64,000 bases of DNA from Neisseria lactamica NS19. Its GTDB lineage: Bacteria > Pseudomonadota > Gammaproteobacteria > Burkholderiales > Neisseriaceae. Shown in pieces: positions 41,467-49,992 of the stretch (positions are counted from its first letter, which is position 1; every line of letters starts with the position of its first letter). Under the pieces are notes generated by a model. That model was not told the DNA's origin. It saw only the letters and a list, made by a program, of their open reading frames with translations, and made no database searches. The position numbers and the translations under genes were made by a program. The stretch spans positions 1 through 64,000 of the forward strand of contig AEPI01000023.1 in the NCBI GenBank assembly GCA_000193795.2, given 5' to 3'.

Positions 41467-43872
41467 TTGGCTCGTTTATTTTCACTCAAACCACTGGTGC
41501 TGGCACTGGGCCTCTGCTTCGGCACGCATTGCGCCGCCGATACCGTTGCAGCGGAAGATGCCGACGGGCGTGTCGCAGAAGGCGGCGCGCAGGGCGCGTC
41601 CGAATCTGCACAAGCTTCCGATTTGACCCTCGGTTCGACCTGCCTGTTTTGCAGTAACGAAAGCGGCAGCCCCGAGAGAACCGAAGCTGCCGTCCAAGGC
41701 AGCGGCGAAGCATCCGTCCCCGAAGACTATACGCGCATCGTTGCCGATAAAATAGAAGGGCAGTCGCAGGTCAAGGTGCGCGCGGAAGGAAGCGTTATCA
41801 TCGAACGGGACGGCGCAGTCCTCAATACCGATTGGGCGGATTACGACCAATCGGGCGACACCGTTACCGCAGGGAACCGGTTTGCCCTCCAACGGGACGA
41901 TACGCTGATTCGGGGCGAAACCCTGACCTACAATCTCGAGCGGCAGACCGGCGAAGCGCACAATGTCCGTATGGAAACCGAACACGGCGGACGGCGGCTG
42001 CAAAGCGTCAGCCGCACCGCCGAAATATTGGGCGAAGGGCATTACAAACTGACGGAAACCCAATTCAACACCTGTTCCGCCGGCGATGCCGGCTGGTATA
42101 TCAAGGCAGCCTCTGTCGAAGCCGATCGGGAAAAAGGCATAGGCGTTGCCAAACACGCCGCCTTCGTGTTCGGCGGCGTTCCCCTTTTCTATACGCCTTG
42201 GGCGGACTTCCCGCTTGACGGCAACCGCAAAAGCGGCCTGCTTGTTCCCTCACTGTCCACCGGTTCGGACGGCGTTTCCCTTTCCGTCCCCTATTATTTC
42301 AACCTCGCCCCCAATTTCGATGCCACGTTCGCGCCCGGCGTGATCGGCGAACGCGGCGCGGTCTTTGACGGGCAGGTACGCTACCTGCGGCCGGATTATG
42401 CCGGCCAGTCCGACCTGACCTGGCTGCCGCACGACAAGAAAAGCGGCAGGAACAACCGTTATCAGGCGAAATGGCAGCACCGGCACGACATTTCCGACAC
42501 GCTTCAGGCGGGTGTCGATTTCAACCAAGTCTCCGACAGCGGCTACTACCGCGACTTTTACGGCAGCGAAGAAATCGCCGGCAACGTCAACCTCAACCGC
42601 CGCATATGGCTGGATTATGGCGGCAGGGCGGCGGGCGGCAGCCTGAATGCCGGCCTTTCGGTTCAGAAATACCAGACGCTGGCAAACCAAAGCGGCTACA
42701 AAGACAAACCGTATGCCCTGATGCCGCGCCTTTCCGCCGATTGGCATAAAAACGCCGGCAGGGCGCAAATCGGCGTATCCGCACAATTTACCCGCTTCAG
42801 CCACGACAGCCGCCAAGACGGCAGCCGCCTGGTCGTGTATCCCGGCATCAGGTGGGATTTCGGCGGCCGTTGGGGTTATATCCGCCCCAAACTCGGGCTG
42901 CACGCCACTTATTACAGCCTCGACCGCTTCGGCGGCAAAGCGTCCCGCAACGTCGGGCGCGTTTTGCCCATCGTCAACATTGACAGCGGCACGACTTTTG
43001 AGCGGAATACGCGGATGTTCGGCGGCGAAGTCGTGCAAACCCTCGAGCCGCGCCTGTTCTACAACTATATCCCGGCCAAATCCCAAAACGACCTGCCCAA
43101 TTTCGATTCGTCGGAAAGCAGCTTCGGCTACGGGCAGCTGTTCCGTGAAAACCTCTATTACGGCAACGACAGGATTAACGCCGCCAACAGCCTTTCCGCC
43201 GCCGTGCAGAGCCGTATTCTCGACAACGCGACCGGAGAAGAACGGTTCCGCGCTGGTATCGGTCAGAAATTCTATTTCAAGGATGATGCGGTGATGCTTG
43301 ACGGCAGCGTCGGCAAAAATCCGCGCAACCGTTCCGACTGGGTGGCATTTGCCTCCGGCAGCATAGGCGGCCGTTTCACCCTCGACAGCAGCATCCATTA
43401 CAACCAAAACGACAAACGCGCCGAAAATTACACCATCGGCATCAGCTACCTGCCCGAGCCTGGCAAAGTATTGAACGCCCGTTACAAATACGGGCGCAAT
43501 GAAAAAATCTACCTGCAGGCCGATGGCTCCTATTTTTACGACAAACTCAGCCAGCTTGACCTGTCCGCACAATGGCCGCTGACGCGCAACCTGTCGGCCG
43601 TCGCCCGCTACAACTACGGTTTTGAAGCCAAAAAACCGATAGAAATGCTGGCGGGTGCGGAATACAAAAGCAGTTGCGGCTGCTGGGGCGCGGGCGTGTA
43701 CGCCCAACGCTACGTTACCGGCGAAAACACCTACAAAAACGCCGTCTTTCTTACCCTGCAATTAAAAGACTTGAGCAATATCGGCAGGATTCCCAAAGGT
43801 GCGATGGACATTGCCGTACCTGGCTATATCCCGAATCTGGACCTTTCAGGCAGGCGCAGAACGCAGCCGTAA
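41467..43872 (+). CDS. lptD: LPS-assembly protein LptD
   Basis: Outer-membrane barrel that inserts lipooligosaccharide into the outer leaflet; 801 residues. Translation starts at a TTG (MARLFSLKPLVLALGLC) with GAGGGGCG upstream, followed by a signal peptide ending near THCAADT. The periplasmic jellyroll (about 90-220) precedes a barrel with many aromatic beta-strand ends and a terminal strand region after residue 760. Cysteine pairs near residues 57-60 and 740-742 (CGCWG) are placed to form the usual inter-domain disulfides, which DsbA upstream could make. Confidence 0.95.
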   Translation: MARLFSLKPLVLALGLCFGTHCAADTVAAEDADGRVAEGGAQGASESAQASDLTLGSTCLFCSNESGSPERTEAAVQGSGEASVPEDYTRIVADKIEGQSQVKVRAEGSVIIERDGAVLNTDWADYDQSGDTVTAGNRFALQRDDTLIRGETLTYNLERQTGEAHNVRMETEHGGRRLQSVSRTAEILGEGHYKLTETQFNTCSAGDAGWYIKAASVEADREKGIGVAKHAAFVFGGVPLFYTPWADFPLDGNRKSGLLVPSLSTGSDGVSLSVPYYFNLAPNFDATFAPGVIGERGAVFDGQVRYLRPDYAGQSDLTWLPHDKKSGRNNRYQAKWQHRHDISDTLQAGVDFNQVSDSGYYRDFYGSEEIAGNVNLNRRIWLDYGGRAAGGSLNAGLSVQKYQTLANQSGYKDKPYALMPRLSADWHKNAGRAQIGVSAQFTRFSHDSRQDGSRLVVYPGIRWDFGGRWGYIRPKLGLHATYYSLDRFGGKASRNVGRVLPIVNIDSGTTFERNTRMFGGEVVQTLEPRLFYNYIPAKSQNDLPNFDSSESSFGYGQLFRENLYYGNDRINAANSLSAAVQSRILDNATGEERFRAGIGQKFYFKDDAVMLDGSVGKNPRNRSDWVAFASGSIGGRFTLDSSIHYNQNDKRAENYTIGISYLPEPGKVLNARYKYGRNEKIYLQADGSYFYDKLSQLDLSAQWPLTRNLSAVARYNYGFEAKKPIEMLAGAEYKSSCGCWGAGVYAQRYVTGENTYKNAVFLTLQLKDLSNIGRIPKGAMDIAVPGYIPNLDLSGRRRTQP

Positions 43873-43973
43873 ACAGACCGAATCCCCGTCCTGTTCCAAC
43901 GAACCTGCCGTCCACCGAACAACCCCGATTCCGCCGAACCCAAGTGCGGAATCCAACCGATAAGGAAATATCG

Positions 43974-44969
43974 ATGAAGATAAAAAACCTGATGATAGCC
44001 GCCGCACTGCTGAGCGCGTCCTACAGCCAAGCGGCACCCCGTGCGGCAAAACCCGCACCTGCCGCCAAAGCCGCCAAGCCGGCGGAGACGGCACGCCAAG
44101 AAGCCGCCCAACAGGAAGGCGGCATACACTTTTCAGACGGCATCGCCGCCGTTGCCGACAACGAAGTCATCACACGCCGCAGGCTGGCACAGGCTGTTGC
44201 CGATGCCAAGGCAAACCTGCCCAAAGGCGTACAAATCAGCGATACGGCATTGACCGAACAAGTACTGATGCAGCTGGTCAACCAATCCCTGATCGTACAG
44301 GCGGGCAAACGCCGCAACATCCAAGCGACCGAAGCCGAAATCGATGCCGTTGTCGCACAAAATCCTGCCCTCAAAAACCTCAGCCCCGCCCAACGCCGCG
44401 AGCTTGCCGACAACATCATTGCCGAAAAAGTCCGCGAGCAGGCAGTGATGCAGAACAGCCGGGTAAGCGAGGCAGAGGTCGACCGCTTTATCGAACAGGC
44501 GCAGAAACAGGGCATTACCCTGCCCGAAGGCGAGCCGATGCGCCAATACCGCGCTCAACACATCCTGATTAAGGCCGACAGCGAAAACGCCGCCGTCGGT
44601 GCAGAAAGCACCATCCGCAAAATCTACGGAGAGGCTCGCAGCGGCACAGACTTTTCCAGCCTGGCGCGCCAATATTCGCAAGACGCGAGCGCGGGCAACG
44701 GCGGCGACTTGGGCTGGTTTGCCGACGGCGTAATGGTTCCCGCCTTTGAAGAAGCCGTCCGCAGCCTCAAACCCGGCCAAGTCAGCGCGCCCGTACGCAC
44801 CCAGTTCGGCTGGCACATCATCAAGCTGAACGAAGTACGCGAGGCGGGCACGCCTCAGGAACGCGTCCGCAACGCCGTGCGCCAGTATATTTTCCAACAG
44901 AAGGCGGAGCGTGCGACCGCCGACCTGTTGCGTGACCTGCATTCCGGCGCGTACATCGACATCCGCTAA
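43974..44969 (+). CDS. surA: Periplasmic parvulin-type peptidyl-prolyl isomerase (SurA-like)
   Basis: Chaperone and isomerase for outer-membrane proteins, 331 residues. Residues 1-20 form a signal peptide, followed by an Ala/Lys-rich linker. A SurA N-domain (SDGIAAVADNEVITRRRLAQ to near 190) precedes one PpiC domain (QYRAQHILIKADSE, FSSLARQYSQDASAGNGGDL, QFGWHIIKLNEVR). E. coli SurA has two parvulin domains; this has one. It follows lptD by 101 bases, an lptD-surA pairing seen in many Gram-negatives. The frame is open upstream into lptD but the ATG at 43974 begins the signal peptide. Confidence 0.93.
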   Translation: MKIKNLMIAAALLSASYSQAAPRAAKPAPAAKAAKPAETARQEAAQQEGGIHFSDGIAAVADNEVITRRRLAQAVADAKANLPKGVQISDTALTEQVLMQLVNQSLIVQAGKRRNIQATEAEIDAVVAQNPALKNLSPAQRRELADNIIAEKVREQAVMQNSRVSEAEVDRFIEQAQKQGITLPEGEPMRQYRAQHILIKADSENAAVGAESTIRKIYGEARSGTDFSSLARQYSQDASAGNGGDLGWFADGVMVPAFEEAVRSLKPGQVSAPVRTQFGWHIIKLNEVREAGTPQERVRNAVRQYIFQQKAERATADLLRDLHSGAYIDIR

Positions 44970-45046
44970 GGCGGTTTGAAGCAAAAAGCCATACCGATCG
45001 GGTAAAAGTCCGGGCGGTATGGCTTTTTGGATTTTGAGTTACTTTT

Positions 45047-45600
45047 ACACCGTCATTCGTCATTCCCGCGCAGGCGGGAATCCGGTTATTCAAAACCGCA
45101 GAGATTTATCCGAAGCAACAACAATCTTTCCATCGTCATTCCCGCGAAAGCGGGAATCTAGAAACGAAAAGTAACAGGAATTTATCGGGAATGGTCGGAG
45201 TTTAAAGGTCTGGATTCCCGCTTTCGCGGGAATGACGATTCAGAAGTTACACGAAACTCAAAAAAACGAAACCGAACGAACCAGATTCCCGCTTTTACGA
45301 GAATGACGGGATTTTGGGTTGTGGTAATTTATCGGGAAAACAGAAACCCCTATGCCGTCATTCCCGCGCAGGCGGGAATCCGGTTATTTAAAACCGCAGA
45401 GATTTATCCGAAGCAACAACAATCTTTCCATCGTCATTCCCGCGAAAGCGGGAATCTAGCAACGAAAAGTAACAGGAATTTATCGGGAATGGTCGGAGTT
45501 TAAAGGTCTGGATTCCCGCTTTCGCGGGAATGACGGCATATCGGTTTCCGTGCGGACAGACTTAGACTCCCATCTGCGCGGGAATGACAGGATTTTAGAT
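45047..45600. repeat. NIME/dRS3 repeat cluster 1
   Basis: Several copies of the 20-bp dRS3 palindrome (ATTCCC-N8-GGGAAT) occur at 45062-45081, 45138-45157, 45214-45233, 45360-45379, 45436-45455 and 45512-45531, with degenerate copies near 45284 and 45570. Between them are longer RS segments. The block from about 45058 to 45236 is repeated almost exactly at about 45356-45534, so this is a tandem duplication. No gene was found in the rest of 44970-45882. Confidence 0.9.
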
Positions 45601-45882
45601 TGCGGGTATTTATCAGGAATGACGATTTAAAAGTTGCCTGAAACCTAAAAGCAACTGAAACGCAAAAACCAAATTCGCGCCTGCCGGGGAATGATGAAAC
45701 AAAGAAGGCAGAAGTAAGGAATCAGGATTTTTTCCTTGAATCTGCGAAAATTATTCAGTAATTGAATGTTATTGTTTTACAATGCAGGCTTACGGTTGGG
45801 CAGCATATTTTCCGCATAAGTTGGAAAATGGCGGATTAATCGTAATTTCACGCTTTGTATTATATTAAACATAGGAATTTTA

Positions 45883-46292
45883 ATGATGAAAAAATTATTG
45901 GCACCATCAGTACTTTCCCTGCTGGTAATCGCGGGGGGGGGGTAATTTCTAATTACTCGCTTGCAGCGACGAATTCTGATGAGACTGCGGTTGTTGCAAC
46001 AAATTCTAATGGGACTTCGGTTGTTGCAACAAATGACGGAAAAACGGCAGATGCTGAAAACAAAAAACTGAAACGCGGTTTGGCGGCACAAGCCGCGTTA
46101 AGCGGTTTATTCCAACCCTACTCTGTTGGCAAGGCAAACGTTACCGCCGCTGTAGGCGGCTATCAGTCGCAATCCGCATTTGCCGTCGGTGTCGGTTACC
46201 GTTACAACGAAAAATTTGCAACAAAAGCAGGATTTGCCTTTGCACCCGGCGGCGGTGCGGCTTATCACGCCGGTGTCAATTTAGAATGGTAA
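45883..46292 (+). CDS. YadA-anchor small outer-membrane protein, phase-variable, out of frame here
   Basis: From the ATG at 45883 (AGGA six bases upstream) the frame reads a signal peptide MMKKLLAPSVLSLLVIAGGG and stops at once, because of a run of ten G (45923-45932). Two fewer or one more G joins it to VISNYSLAATNSDETAVV and onward to the stop at 46292, giving about 136 residues. The C-terminus is a YadA-type trimeric autotransporter anchor: LKRGLAAQAALSGLFQPYSV, VGVGYRYNEKFATKAGFAF, AAYHAGVNLEW. The passenger is only about 35 residues with imperfect TNSxxTxVVA repeats, so it may be a minimal adhesin or a remnant. It is bracketed by NIME repeats. Confidence 0.82.
45923..45932 (+). repeat. 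G10 contingency tract
   Basis: Ten consecutive G inside the signal-peptide codons of the YadA-anchor gene. Eight or eleven G give the full frame; ten gives a stop after 20 codons. Confidence 0.9.
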
Positions 46293-46350
46293 GTGCCTCT
46301 AAATATTTGGCGGTAAAACATACGTTTATTAAACGGTAAGCGTGCAGGCA

Positions 46351-46387
46351 ATGCCGTCTGAAACCTGAAACAGGCTTCAGACGGCAT
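46351..46387 (+). terminator. Uptake-sequence hairpin after the YadA-anchor gene
   Basis: Exact ATGCCGTCTGAAAC/ GCTTCAGACGGCAT-type arms followed by TTTT, 59 bases past the stop codon. Confidence 0.75.
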
Positions 46388-46482
46388 TTTGACGCACGAA
46401 ATCGGCAAATATGACGGAAATGGAAAATACCTATCTTGTCATTTCAAAATTTCAAAATCACAGCGTTATCTGACACAACAAC

Positions 46483-46940
46483 AATTTTTCCATCGTCATT
46501 CCCGCGCAGGCGGGAGTCCGGTCATTCAAAATCACAGCGTTATCTGACACAACAACAATCTTTCCATCGTCATTCCCGCGAAAGCGGGGATCTAGAAACG
46601 AAAAGCAACAGGAATTTATCGGGAATGGCTGGAGTTTAAAGGTCTGGATTCCCGCTTTCGCGGGAATGACGATTCAGAAGTTACACGAAACTCAAAAAAA
46701 AACGAAACCAAACGAATCGGATTCCCGCTTTTACGAGAATGACGGGATTTTGGGTTGTGGTAATTTATCGAGAAAACAGAAACCCCTATGCCGTCATTCC
46801 CGCTCAAGCGGGAATCTAGGACGTAGAATCTAAAGAAACCGTTTTATCCGATAAGTTTCTGTACCGAAGAATCTGGATTCCCGCCTGCGCGGGAATGACG
46901 GCGTATAAGTTTCCGTGCGGACAGACCTAGACTCCCGCCT
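46483..46940. repeat. NIME/dRS3 repeat cluster 2
   Basis: dRS3 copies lie at 46498-46517, 46572-46591, 46648-46667, 46719-46738 (degenerate), 46796-46815 and 46877-46896. The stretch 46560-46800 repeats, nearly base for base, the stretch 45126-45365 of cluster 1, so the two clusters are long direct repeats around the YadA-anchor gene. Nothing gene-like was found between 46293 and 46998. Confidence 0.9.
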
Positions 46941-46998
46941 GCGCGTGAAGGACGGGATTTCAGGTTTCTGTTTTTGCCGGAGCTTGCCGTATCGGGCT

Positions 46999-48879
46999 TC
47001 AGACGGCATTGCCTGCCGTTGTACCCGCGGGTGCGGCTGCCTTGATGTAGTTGAGCGAGACAAACTGCTTTTCCGGGTCGAGTCCGGTAATTTTAAACAA
47101 TGCCTGCGATTTGGGCAGCGCGTCAAACGGAATACCGGTCGCGCGCGTGACCAGCGGCAGGCCTTCGATGCGGACGAGGTCTTCTTTCAGAATCGTCGCG
47201 GTCAGTTCGCTGATGCCTTGCTGTTGCAGGTAAACCAGGCTCCAGTAGGCTTCCATTTGGCGTTGGAAGTCGGCGTAGGCTGTATAGGCGGCATCAAAGT
47301 CGCGCAGGGCGGCGAAAAGCTCGGCATCGCTGTTTTGATACAGCGGTTCGGCAGTGTCGTCTATCAGGCTGAGGAGTTGTTTTTGGTTGATGTAGTCGGC
47401 AGCGCGGCGCAGCGGCGAAGTGAACCAGCCGTAATGCTGCACGCCCATGCCGATGTGCGGCTCGGATTTGGTGCTCATGCGCACTTTGCCTGCCGGTTGG
47501 ACGCGGAAGAGTCCGGGCAGCTCGTTGTCGTGGAGCATTTGCGCCCAAGTGCTGTTGGCAAGAATCATCATCTCGCTGACCAGCGTATCGATGGGCGAAC
47601 CGCGTTCGCGGCGGACGACGGAGACTTTGCCTGCTTCATCCAATTCGATGCTGTAATCGTATTGCGGCGCGCGGTCGGGTTCGTATTTGCCGCGTGCTTT
47701 TTGCAGGGCGACGGCAAATTGGTGGAACCAAATCAGGTCTTGATGGTGGGCGAACATCATTTCGCCGGCTTCGTCCAAGCCCGCTTCGGCATTGAAATGC
47801 GGCTCGATGGCTTGGATGCGCAGGTTTTCGGCGATGTTGACGGCTTCGATTTTGCAGGCCGGTGCGCCGACGTTGAACTCGCCGTCCACATCGAAATAAA
47901 TGCTGACGGCAGGACGGTATGCGCCTGCATCAAGGCTGAACGCGGCAATCCAGTTTTCGGGCAACATAGTGATTTTGCCGCCGGGGAAATAGACCGTGCT
48001 CAAGCGTTCCATGATGTTTTTTTCCATTTTGTCGCCTGGTTTAATGGCGAGCGACGGCGCGGCAATGTGGATACCGACGCGTTTCATGCCATTGCCCAAG
48101 TCGGTCAGACTCAAGGCATCGTCCACTTCGGTGGTCGATTCGTCGTCGATGGAAAAGGCGGTAACGTCGGCCTTGGGCAGGTCGGGCATTTCAGGAAGCG
48201 GAAAGTCGGGGAAGCCTGTTCCTTTGGGGAAGTATTTGATTTCAAAACCGTCTTGCAGGTATTGGGGAATGGACGTAATGCCGCCTGTTTTTTTCGCCAA
48301 TTCGTAGGCGGAGGTTTTCAATGCATCGGCGGCTTTGGTAAAGGCTTTGTAGGTCAGCGACTGCTTGTCGGGCGCGTGTAAGATGGTTTTCAAATCCGCC
48401 GCGATTTCAGACGGCATCTCGCCGCGTTTCAAGGCTTCCGCCCAAGTGTCGATTTGCGCGTCTTGCTGTTTTTTGCGTTCGATGGCGGCAAGTGCCTGTT
48501 TCAAAGTTTCTTCGGGCGCGGCTTTGAACACGCCTTTGGCTTTTTTGTAGAAATACATCGGCGCGGCGTACAGCGCAATCAAGGTCGCCGCCAGCTCGGT
48601 TTTGGTCGGCGCATGGCCGAAATATTCTTCGGCAATCGCCTCGGCGGAAAATTCTTCTTCGCCGCACACTTCCCACAATAAATCGGTGTCGATGTCCGCC
48701 GCCTGTGCCTGCGCGTTTTCCAAAAACGCCGCCATATCGCCGTCGAACTCGGCAAAGACATTGTTTGCCTTCACTTTGGTGCGCTTGCCGTGTTGGGTAT
48801 CGACTTGGTAGGTGGCGTCGTTTTTTTGGACGACGGCGGCCACTTTGAACTGGCCGGACTCTTCGTAAAAGATATTCAT
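46999..48879 (-). CDS. RNB-domain exoribonuclease (RNase II/R family)
   Basis: A 626-residue 3'-5' exoribonuclease. The RNB catalytic region runs from about residue 240 to 540: TAFSIDDESTTEVDDALSLT carries the metal-binding aspartates and RRAADYINQKQLL a substrate segment. A short N-terminal region and a helical part precede it. It lacks the full cold-shock/S1 layout of long RNase R, so the exact class (II or R) is left open. The ATG at 48879 is preferred over the upstream codon at 48918. The stop comes from an uptake sequence (..GCCGTCTGA). Confidence 0.88.
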   Translation of the reverse strand: MNIFYEESGQFKVAAVVQKNDATYQVDTQHGKRTKVKANNVFAEFDGDMAAFLENAQAQAADIDTDLLWEVCGEEEFSAEAIAEEYFGHAPTKTELAATLIALYAAPMYFYKKAKGVFKAAPEETLKQALAAIERKKQQDAQIDTWAEALKRGEMPSEIAADLKTILHAPDKQSLTYKAFTKAADALKTSAYELAKKTGGITSIPQYLQDGFEIKYFPKGTGFPDFPLPEMPDLPKADVTAFSIDDESTTEVDDALSLTDLGNGMKRVGIHIAAPSLAIKPGDKMEKNIMERLSTVYFPGGKITMLPENWIAAFSLDAGAYRPAVSIYFDVDGEFNVGAPACKIEAVNIAENLRIQAIEPHFNAEAGLDEAGEMMFAHHQDLIWFHQFAVALQKARGKYEPDRAPQYDYSIELDEAGKVSVVRRERGSPIDTLVSEMMILANSTWAQMLHDNELPGLFRVQPAGKVRMSTKSEPHIGMGVQHYGWFTSPLRRAADYINQKQLLSLIDDTAEPLYQNSDAELFAALRDFDAAYTAYADFQRQMEAYWSLVYLQQQGISELTATILKEDLVRIEGLPLVTRATGIPFDALPKSQALFKITGLDPEKQFVSLNYIKAAAPAGTTAGNAV

Positions 48880-49137
48880 CGTGTTTCCTTTTCGGTTGAA
48901 ACCCCGCCACTCGGACATCCGTCCTTCGGGGCGGTAGAATCGGAATTTATTTGCGAGGGTGCAACCCCTTCCAAATCAGGACGACACATAGGGCGGTGCT
49001 TTATGTGTCGTCCTGTGTGTTGAAACATTTTTCGGATTTTTCTGTGGAAACTCAAGCCGGCGATTTTAGCAGATTACCGAAAATGCCGTCTGAAAAAAGG
49101 TTTGGGGAGGGTTGGCGCGGCTTTGCGGTGCTTGCGT
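48880..49137. other. Divergent intergenic region with a 13-bp perfect hairpin
   Basis: No gene seen. Arms AGGACGACACATA (48978-48990) and TATGTGTCGTCCT (49002-49014) are exact complements with an 11-base loop and no T-run on either side, so a simple terminator is unlikely. It would fall in the 5' leader of the RNase gene, about 100 bases before its start. A single uptake sequence is at 49083-49094. Confidence 0.6.
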
Positions 49138-49244
49138 TATAGTGGATTAAATTTAAACCAGTACGGCGTTGCCTCGCCTTGCCGTACTATTTGTACTGTC
49201 TGCGGCTTCGTCGCCTTGTCCTGATTTAAATTTAATCCACTATA
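49138..49244. mobile_element. Correia element, short (internally deleted) form
   Basis: A 107-bp element with ends TATAGTGGATTAAATTTAAA and the inverted TTTAAATTTAATCCACTATA. It retains the CAGACAGTACAAATAGTACGG core (inverse orientation) but lacks the central segment present in the 155-bp copy at 3995. It lies 44 bases before the LOG-family start. Confidence 0.93.
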
Positions 49245-49288
49245 CGTTTTTGACGGGGTACAATCGCCGTTTTTGAACGGAGGACGGA

Positions 49289-49921
49289 ATGGGGAATACA
49301 AACCGTGTGTCGGAGCAGGCACGTTATGATGCCGAACGCCGGCAGGCAGACGAAGCATTGGCGGGCGTGTTTCCGGCAGTCAGTATCTTCGGCAGCGCGC
49401 GCACGCCGCAGGATCATGCGGATTATGCGTTCGCCTGCCGTCTGGCGCGGCGGCTGTCGGATTTGGGCATTGCCGTCATTTCGGGCGGCGGGCCGGGGAT
49501 TATGGAGGCGGCAAACAAGGGCGCGTTTGCCGGGAAGTCGGTTTCGGTGGGGCTGAACATCGTCCTGCCGCACGAGCAGAAACCGAATCCGTATCAGGAC
49601 ATCGCCTTGCGGTTTTCCCGGTTTGCCGAACGCAAGGCGGTGTTTTTCCGCTATTCCCAAGCATATGTCGTGATGCCGGGCGGCTTCGGGACGCTGGACG
49701 AATTGTTTGAAATCCTGACCTTGGTGCAGACGGGCAAAGTGCCGCCGCGTCCGGTCGTTTTGGTCGGAAAGGCATTTTGGTCGGGTCTGGCGGCGTGGAT
49801 AAACGCGCGACTTTTGGCGCGCGGCCTGATTTCCGAAGGGGCGGCTTCTTTGTTCGCCATATCGGACGACGAAGACGAAATCGTCGCGTATCTGTCGGAA
49901 CACGGGCTTCAGACGGCATAG
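49289..49921 (+). CDS. LOG-family protein (putative nucleotide phosphoribohydrolase)
   Basis: Members of this family release adenine-type bases from nucleoside monophosphates (plant LOG makes active cytokinin); the bacterial substrate is often AMP. The 210-residue protein shows ISGGGPGIMEAANKGAF and the signature MPGGFGTLDELFEILTLVQT with its Rossmann-like PGGxGTxxE motif. A GGAGGACGG ribosome site precedes the ATG. Its 3' end is part of an uptake sequence (CTTCAGACGGCATAG). Confidence 0.9.
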   Translation: MGNTNRVSEQARYDAERRQADEALAGVFPAVSIFGSARTPQDHADYAFACRLARRLSDLGIAVISGGGPGIMEAANKGAFAGKSVSVGLNIVLPHEQKPNPYQDIALRFSRFAERKAVFFRYSQAYVVMPGGFGTLDELFEILTLVQTGKVPPRPVVLVGKAFWSGLAAWINARLLARGLISEGAASLFAISDDEDEIVAYLSEHGLQTA

Positions 49922-49992
49922 CGTCCCGAGAGTGATGTATAATTGCAAACAATTTGACAATTTTTGATGTCTTTTCCGAACAGGATGCCGAT

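Noticed and set aside
42250..43761. 503-codon frame antisense to lptD
   Set aside because: LptD is certain on the plus strand; the antisense frame has no recognisable domain.
45855..45920. TTG start giving an unbroken frame into the YadA anchor
   Set aside because: It lacks a ribosome site and a signal peptide; the ATG at 45883 encodes a proper signal peptide in another frame, so the open reading here is an effect of the G tract.
45047..46940. Regularly spaced palindromes that resemble a CRISPR array
   Set aside because: The 20-mers are dRS3 repeats with irregular spacing, and the spacers are themselves repeated; no cas genes nearby.
46915..48381. 488-codon frame antisense to the RNB ribonuclease
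   Set aside because: The opposite strand has clear RNB motifs; this frame has none and begins in dRS3 repeat.
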